From NCBI GenBank assembly GCA_023415825.1, contig JAEZJF010000026.1, positions 124,001-188,000 of the forward strand: a stretch of 64,000 nt of DNA, written 5' to 3'. Under the pieces are notes generated by a model that was not told the DNA's origin, ran no database searches, and saw only the letters and a list, made by a program, of their open reading frames with translations. This DNA is from Bacillota bacterium (GTDB lineage Bacteria; Bacillota; Clostridia; DSM-8532). Positions 59,727 to 64,000 of this stretch are shown here, one piece after another. Position 1 is the stretch's first letter, and each line of letters opens with the position of its first letter. A program made the translations under genes and the position numbers.

Positions 59727-60870
59727 ATCATTAGATAAAAAGGATTTACCTTCATTTATCAATGATGACATGATAAGAGAAGCATTAAAGACAGGGCTGA
59801 AGAGCTTACAAGCCTCGGATGATCTTGTTAGGGAAACACTGAGCAAATGTCAGAATGAAATAGTTCAAGGAAAGAACAGTCATAAAGCCCGAGCTTACAT
59901 GCCTTGGGTATACAAATTAGGCACACCCTTGGCAGCAGGTGCATTGATTTTGGTTCTTGCATTAAATAACAATTCTCTTAAATCAAGCGATAACTATACA
60001 GCAGCGGCACCACAGGCATCGGCACAATCGTCGGGTGCGGAATCCCCTGAAGATGGGGGAACTTCTGCCGAGAAAAAAGATGCTGAACGCTCATCGAATG
60101 ATGTGGAATTAAAATTTAACGAGGCAATTGCTCCTACTGTGGCACCGGCCCCCGATATTGGTTCGGGTGATGTAGCTATAGGATTTTCGAAGGGCAGTGC
60201 ATATACCACCGGCCTGTATGGTCTTAATTCCTCACCTAACCGATCAAAGAACGAGTCACATAAAGAGCAGGCCGAGCCTCTGGATGCGTTTAATGGGGCT
60301 GTCAGTCAGTATAATACCGCCAAAGGTACACAGTTTACATTGAATGAAGCTGGTGTAACCCGCGTTCAGACTGTGTTTACTACGGGTATTCAGGATGATA
60401 TGATCCTAAAGGCCTCAAGCTATAAGGAGCTTTTAAGTGGTGAAGGGTATTGGGCTTTACCCTTAATGAACACCAATGATGTTATGGAGGGGCTTCTGAC
60501 GGTTAATGTGGTTGATCAAGCCAATTCCAATATGACCGTTTCAAGCAATGACCTTTTATATACCTTTAATGATGTTGATTACTTGATTTCCGCTCATCCT
60601 GCAGGCGCTCGCATCAGTAAAAGCTTCGAGATGATGTTTGATACAAGCGGACTTGTAGATCTGGCTGAAGCAAAGGGCTATAAAACCGTTTCCGAACCTG
60701 TTGTGGTCGATATAAACTATGGCATGGATTTTCTGGTGTTTATGGAGGCTGACCAGCAAGAGCTTGCTATTCCTTTCCTGCTTGATGAAAACCTCTTTGG
60801 GCTGGAAAATATGAAAATGTACGCCCGGAATGAGTTGTTTAAAATCATCGGTCAGCAAATGAAACAGTGA
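59719..60870 (+). CDS. Probable membrane anti-sigma factor
   Basis: The gene is translationally coupled to the sigma factor, so its product most likely binds and silences it. A short cytoplasmic N terminus (about 1-65) precedes one membrane helix (LGTPLAAGALILVLAL) and a 300-residue exterior part, first Ser/Ala/Pro-rich, then structured (FTTGIQDDMILKASS, VNYG-type strands). No zinc motif (HxxxCxxC) or known anti-sigma domain is seen. ATG 59719 follows AGGAGG; the longer GTG form is less likely. Confidence 0.8.
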   Translation: MAKSLDKKDLPSFINDDMIREALKTGLKSLQASDDLVRETLSKCQNEIVQGKNSHKARAYMPWVYKLGTPLAAGALILVLALNNNSLKSSDNYTAAAPQASAQSSGAESPEDGGTSAEKKDAERSSNDVELKFNEAIAPTVAPAPDIGSGDVAIGFSKGSAYTTGLYGLNSSPNRSKNESHKEQAEPLDAFNGAVSQYNTAKGTQFTLNEAGVTRVQTVFTTGIQDDMILKASSYKELLSGEGYWALPLMNTNDVMEGLLTVNVVDQANSNMTVSSNDLLYTFNDVDYLISAHPAGARISKSFEMMFDTSGLVDLAEAKGYKTVSEPVVVDINYGMDFLVFMEADQQELAIPFLLDENLFGLENMKMYARNELFKIIGQQMKQ

Positions 60871-60925
60871 GAAAGGTATTTTTAGCTCAGGTTTTAAAAG
60901 TTCAAATTTTTATGGTGAAAAAGGG

Positions 60926-60957
60926 TTGACAAGAGGCGCCGACCCATGTAATATAAT
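60926..60957 (+). promoter_or_regulatory. Promoter of the tRNA-Tyr gene
   Basis: TTGACA (60926-60931) is followed by TAATAT (17-bp spacer) overlapping TATAAT at 60952-60957 (20-bp spacer); the former has the better spacing. Transcription would start near 60963, about 30 nt before the tRNA. Confidence 0.65.
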
Positions 60958-60993
60958 ACATGCGGCTCGAAAACAGCCTGAACACACAGACAT

Positions 60994-61079
60994 GGGAGAA
61001 TTCCCGAGCGGCCAATGGGGGCAGACTGTAAATCTGTTGTCTGACGACTTCGGTGGTTCGAATCCACCTTCTCCCACCA
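60994..61079 (+). tRNA. tRNA-Tyr (anticodon GTA)
   Basis: An 86-nt class II tRNA: acceptor GGGAGAA pairs with TTCTCCC, anticodon stem GCAGA/TCTGT with loop CTGTAAA (anticodon GTA at 61028-61030), a long variable arm, and T-loop GGTTCGAATCC. Discriminator A and an encoded CCA end (61077-61079) are present. It is a single tRNA with its own promoter and terminator. Confidence 0.97.
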
Positions 61080-61112
61080 AAAAGCGACATACCAAATGGT
61101 ATGTCGCTTTTT
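61079..61112 (+). terminator. Terminator of tRNA-Tyr
   Basis: AAAAGCGACATACC pairs perfectly with GGTATGTCGCTTTT over a 4-nt AAAT loop, followed by T's; the A-rich flank makes it bidirectional. Confidence 0.92.
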
Positions 61113-61119
61113 CAATACA

Positions 61120-61144
61120 ACGGATCGGGGCTTGTGACGCTATT
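61120..61144 (+). repeat. Truncated family D-like repeat fragment
   Basis: ACGGATCGGGGCTTGTGACG resembles ACGGGTCGAGGCTTGTGATG of the mutS2 copy but lacks the remainder of the unit. It lies between the tRNA terminator and the acyltransferase stop codon. Confidence 0.35.
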
Positions 61145-61148
61145 TGCC

Positions 61149-62363
61149 TTAAGAACTCCTCTTGTCGATCTGAACCATCATATTACCAGGTAATCTATCT
61201 TGCCTTTTATTCTTTAGTACTTTGAAAAAATACTGAAGGTTCATTGATTCACAAGCTTTTTTATAGGTCAGGCCTGTGAAAATAAAGCAAAAGGGCTTTA
61301 GACTTGCCGCCACAATCATACATCCCAATGAAACAATAAGAACGGCTAAAAAACCGCCGAAAAGGACAAGCAGCGACTGAGCAGGCCAAAGCTTTATGAT
61401 GCGTGATATAAGATCAACCAGCAAATTATGTACTAAGTAAATTCCGAAAGAGGCAGCAGAGAGGACATTGACAATACCGGACCACCGTGGGGAAAGAGCA
61501 CGGTCTCTGAGTAGCTCCTTTACAAAAAGGAAGATGGCCACAGAAAGAATCAAAGTAAAGATTCGGGTATAGCTCTTAAATATTTCGGAATACTGCCCTA
61601 TTTGGCTGGTTTTTAACCAAGTGCCCAATGAAATGATGACGGTATCTAAAAGGATGATTCCTGCCAATAGCTTTTTTGAGTAGTGTTTTTCATTTTTGAA
61701 TAAATAATAGCCCAAAATGAAGTATCCTAAATAGCCATTAAGAAAATTAAGATTATAGCTGGGATTAATAGCGAAAAGGGATTGATAGGGAGCCGGCAAT
61801 AGAGCAGTGAGTGTTGGAAGGAATGAAGCAAAAATCACCCAGAGCAGCAGCAAATAACGGACTAGATCCCGAGAAAGGGCATCCACCAATTTTTTAAGCA
61901 GCGGTGATAGCAGATATAGAGGAATCAATGCATACATAAACCATAAATGGACCGTTGTAGGCTGGCTGGTAATGTTCTTTAGTTTTGACAGGGCATCCTT
62001 CCAGTTAACAGTATCTGAAATGACATAGCCTAAGGCCGCAAAATAGAATATAGCCAGTATTGAAAAGACCAGAAAGGGGACAAGGGCTTTCGGCAGGCGC
62101 TTTTTATAGGTGTAGCCAAGGGATAGGGTTTTATCACTGTCAAGAAGCATGGCCCCCGATATCATGAAAAACAGGGGAACGCTTGAGCCCATGATGGCCG
62201 TCAGTACATTCGAAAGGTGCCAGATAGGCGATCCCAAATTATCCCTAAGGCTTCCGGCTGCCGTATGTAAAAAGACAACGGAGATCATGGATAAAACGCG
62301 AAGTACATCAATGTACTCAATATGTTGAATTTTAGCAGGGCTGGTTGTCTTAAGCTGATCCAT
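61149..62363 (-). CDS. Acyltransferase 3 family membrane protein
   Basis: This is a ten-helix membrane O-acyltransferase (OafA/WecH/YfiQ type) that acetylates extracellular sugars or wall polymers. Start YIDVLRVLSMISVVFLHTAAG holds the catalytic His in VFLHTAA; SSVPLFFMISGAMLLD and WFMYALIPLYLLSPLL are typical. The start at 62363 (404 residues) follows AAAGGAAA; the longer frame is unsupported. The acceptor is unknown. Confidence 0.88.
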   Translation of the reverse strand: MDQLKTTSPAKIQHIEYIDVLRVLSMISVVFLHTAAGSLRDNLGSPIWHLSNVLTAIMGSSVPLFFMISGAMLLDSDKTLSLGYTYKKRLPKALVPFLVFSILAIFYFAALGYVISDTVNWKDALSKLKNITSQPTTVHLWFMYALIPLYLLSPLLKKLVDALSRDLVRYLLLLWVIFASFLPTLTALLPAPYQSLFAINPSYNLNFLNGYLGYFILGYYLFKNEKHYSKKLLAGIILLDTVIISLGTWLKTSQIGQYSEIFKSYTRIFTLILSVAIFLFVKELLRDRALSPRWSGIVNVLSAASFGIYLVHNLLVDLISRIIKLWPAQSLLVLFGGFLAVLIVSLGCMIVAASLKPFCFIFTGLTYKKACESMNLQYFFKVLKNKRQDRLPGNMMVQIDKRSS

Positions 62364-62567
62364 TATGTTGGGTTTCCTTTCAAAAATCAGGATTAAGACC
62401 ATTATACCGCATTTTTCTCTATATTTCACGGAGTAAGAGTAAACCATTTTTTACTGGAGCATTACGGCTGACAAGGACGCTTTGTTTATGGTATCATTTA
62501 AAAAAACTGATATGAAAACCTAGATAAGTGGTGTTGAAGATATAACTTGAATTGAGAAAGGAGCGAC

Positions 62568-63734
62568 ATGCTTAGGTTTCTACATAAAAGAAGTACCCTA
62601 TTGGTTCTCTTTGTCTTTTTATGTATGATCTTCTCTGTAACGTCATCTTATTGTCAGGATGTTCTGCCGGAAGTATCTGCAGTTAATGTAAGGGGTAAGG
62701 TTACAGAAGTATTGGAAGTCAGTGATGAGCAGATAGAATATTCGGGCGGAAGTCTTGATAACAGCATTCAGCCCGTAAAGGTGAGAATAACGACAGGTCA
62801 GTTTAAGGGACAGATTGTTGAAACAGAATATGCCCTTAGCATAAGCTTTTCCGGAAAGCAAGACAACACCCTTTTAAAGCCGGGTGATGAAGTACTTTTA
62901 ACCCTGGAGCTTGATAGCGACGGAAAAATTACACAATCCTATATATATAATGTTGCAAGGGACAAATACCTCCTGCTCCTGGTTATCCTCTTTGCAGGTG
63001 TCCTTTTATCAGTTGGTAGGATGAAGGGGCTTAAAACCTTAATAACCTTGACCTTGACCATTCTTTCCATTGTCTATATACTCCTTCCATTGATTTTGAA
63101 GGGCTTTGATCCGGTTTTTGTATCCATTTGGGTGTGTACGGCCATTACATGTATAACATTACTGCTTGTAAGCGGTATTAACAAAAAAACGTTAACGGCT
63201 GTTATCGGTACTACAGGAGGCGTAATTGCTGCTGGTATCATCGCTCAGTTAATTGGTTTTTTGGCAAAGCTGACGGGTCTTGGTGATGAAGAATCCCAGA
63301 TGCTGCTGTACATTCCTCAGGACATTACCTTTGACTTTAAAGGCCTTATGTTCGCAGGCATTATTATCGGAGCTCTTGGAGCTGCCATGGACGTAGCCTT
63401 GTCTCTATCCTCAGCTATGTTTGAAATTAAAGAAATCAATCCTAAAATAAAAAGAGGGGCTCTAATCCGAGCAGGCATGAATATCGGACGTGATATGATG
63501 GCCACAATGTCCAATACTTTAATACTGGCCTATGTGGGGGGATCTTTACAGCTCATGCTCCTTCTTATGGCATATGATATACCTATTGGAGATATTATCA
63601 ACCAGGATGCTCTGGCCAGTGAGATCGTCCGCTCGTTGGCGGGAAGCATAGGACTTATTCTGACTATCCCGGTAACGGCCTTAGCCGTGGTATTCTTAAG
63701 TGATAGCCGTGTTAAAAATGAGCCGCATTATTAA
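62568..63734 (+). CDS. YibE/F family membrane protein
   Basis: This 388-residue protein of the YibE/F-like family has a signal-like helix (1-30), an exterior beta domain of about 110 residues (KVRITTGQFKGQIVET, LKPGDEVLLTLELDSDGKI) and then about six to seven membrane helices with GIIIGALGAAMDVALSLSSA and GRDMMATMSNTLILAYVGG. The function is unknown. It stands alone, with AAAGGAG before the ATG and a terminator after. Confidence 0.9.
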   Translation: MLRFLHKRSTLLVLFVFLCMIFSVTSSYCQDVLPEVSAVNVRGKVTEVLEVSDEQIEYSGGSLDNSIQPVKVRITTGQFKGQIVETEYALSISFSGKQDNTLLKPGDEVLLTLELDSDGKITQSYIYNVARDKYLLLLVILFAGVLLSVGRMKGLKTLITLTLTILSIVYILLPLILKGFDPVFVSIWVCTAITCITLLLVSGINKKTLTAVIGTTGGVIAAGIIAQLIGFLAKLTGLGDEESQMLLYIPQDITFDFKGLMFAGIIIGALGAAMDVALSLSSAMFEIKEINPKIKRGALIRAGMNIGRDMMATMSNTLILAYVGGSLQLMLLLMAYDIPIGDIINQDALASEIVRSLAGSIGLILTIPVTALAVVFLSDSRVKNEPHY

Positions 63735-63751
63735 ATAATGTTTTATACATA

Positions 63752-63777
63752 AAAAAGAGGGGATTACCCCTCTTTTT
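63752..63777. terminator. Bidirectional terminator between YibE/F and rubrerythrin genes
   Basis: AAAAAGAGGGG pairs with CCCCTCTTTTT over an ATTA loop; it has a T-run on both strands and lies between two convergent genes. Confidence 0.92.
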
Positions 63778-63790
63778 GCAATGTCTTTGC

Positions 63791-64000
63791 TTAATAGGTT
63801 TCCATATGTACTTCAAAATAGGATTGGGGATGGGCGCATGCCGGACACTTGTCAGGAGCACCGGTTCCTTCGTGGATATAACCGCAATTGCCGCACTTCC
63901 ACTGAATCTTCTCGTCCTTTTTAAAGACCTTTCCTTGCTCGATATTATTGGCAAGCTTAAGGTAGCGATCTTCATGCTTCTTTTCAACGGCTGCAATCAT
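63791..64000 (-). CDS. Rubrerythrin, 5' part beyond the window end
   Basis: The visible 69 residues are the end of a rubrerythrin: a helix AAVEKKHEDRYLKLANNI from the four-helix diiron domain, then the rubredoxin-type FeS4 domain with CGNCGYIHEG and CPACAHPQSYF. Rubrerythrins reduce hydrogen peroxide in anaerobes. The Met at 64000 is internal to the family, so the gene continues out of the window. Confidence 0.9.
   Translation of the reverse strand: MIAAVEKKHEDRYLKLANNIEQGKVFKKDEKIQWKCGNCGYIHEGTGAPDKCPACAHPQSYFEVHMETY

Overview
The window looks like chromosome of an anaerobic, spore-forming, low-to-mid GC member of the Clostridia (Firmicutes). Support: the rsmD-coaD-ylbJ cluster with the sporulation membrane protein YlbJ, an Asp23/Gls24 protein, ferredoxin-dependent indolepyruvate oxidoreductase, a rubrerythrin, clostridial DUF5685/DUF2935/DUF4003 proteins, strong Shine-Dalgarno sites and sigma-A promoters. 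I would guess a saccharolytic lineage near Acetivibrio/Ruminiclostridium, but the genus cannot be fixed from the sequence. No phage, IS element, CRISPR array or rRNA was seen; one tRNA-Tyr is present.

Layout. 1-2.1 kb: 3' part of a PAS/GAF sensor kinase. 2.4-13.4 kb: a pentose module with xylFGH (xylose-type ABC importer), a membrane-anchored binding protein plus LytS-type kinase plus YesN-type regulator (matching the known XylFII-LytS-YesN xylose-sensing system), a second XylF-like lipoprotein and a secreted GH8 glycanase. 13.6-18.5 kb: recG, rsmD, coaD, a coiled-coil protein and convergent ylbJ. 18.6-24.8 kb: Asp23 protein, DUF5685, a DnaJ protein with a Cys-rich tail, a membrane protein, mutS2 and a DUF554 protein. 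24.8-27.4 kb: a short KdpD-like kinase with a KdpE-like regulator, without kdpFABC. 27.6-32.8 kb: paaK-iorA-iorB-aminotransferase (aryl amino acid fermentation) behind a probable attenuated leader. 32.9-44 kb: carboxypeptidase, lysA, a lipoprotein, DUF2935, tgt, yajC, rimM-trmD-rarA and a sortase. 44-47.4 kb: a YtrA-type GntR regulator with an ABC exporter operon. 47.4-54.6 kb: accessory genes (alpha/beta hydrolase, HTH-AbrB regulator, beta-lactamase-like protein, Asp-box lipoprotein, pullulanase). 54.7-60.9 kb: SPFH protein with a 57-residue Arc-like partner, gltX, DUF4003, and an ECF sigma factor with a membrane partner. 61-64 kb: tRNA-Tyr, an acyltransferase, a YibE/F protein and a 5'-truncated rubrerythrin.

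The most unusual content is non-coding. Several families of short palindromic repeats sit in the leaders of genes (before xylG, the asp23 gene, mutS2, the DUF554 gene, iorA, rimM, gltX, the DUF4003 gene and the ECF sigma gene). Copies keep a conserved frame while stem bases change in compensating pairs, and two of the families appear to be variants of one architecture. In two cases the repeat edge supplies the apparent ribosome-binding site. Three regulatory designs are also legible: a 33-bp perfect palindrome over the promoter of the SPFH/Arc pair, an inverted repeat over the -10 of the GntR operon, and a promoter/short ORF/terminator leader before paaK.

All calls come from reading the sequence and recalling family features; no database search was run.
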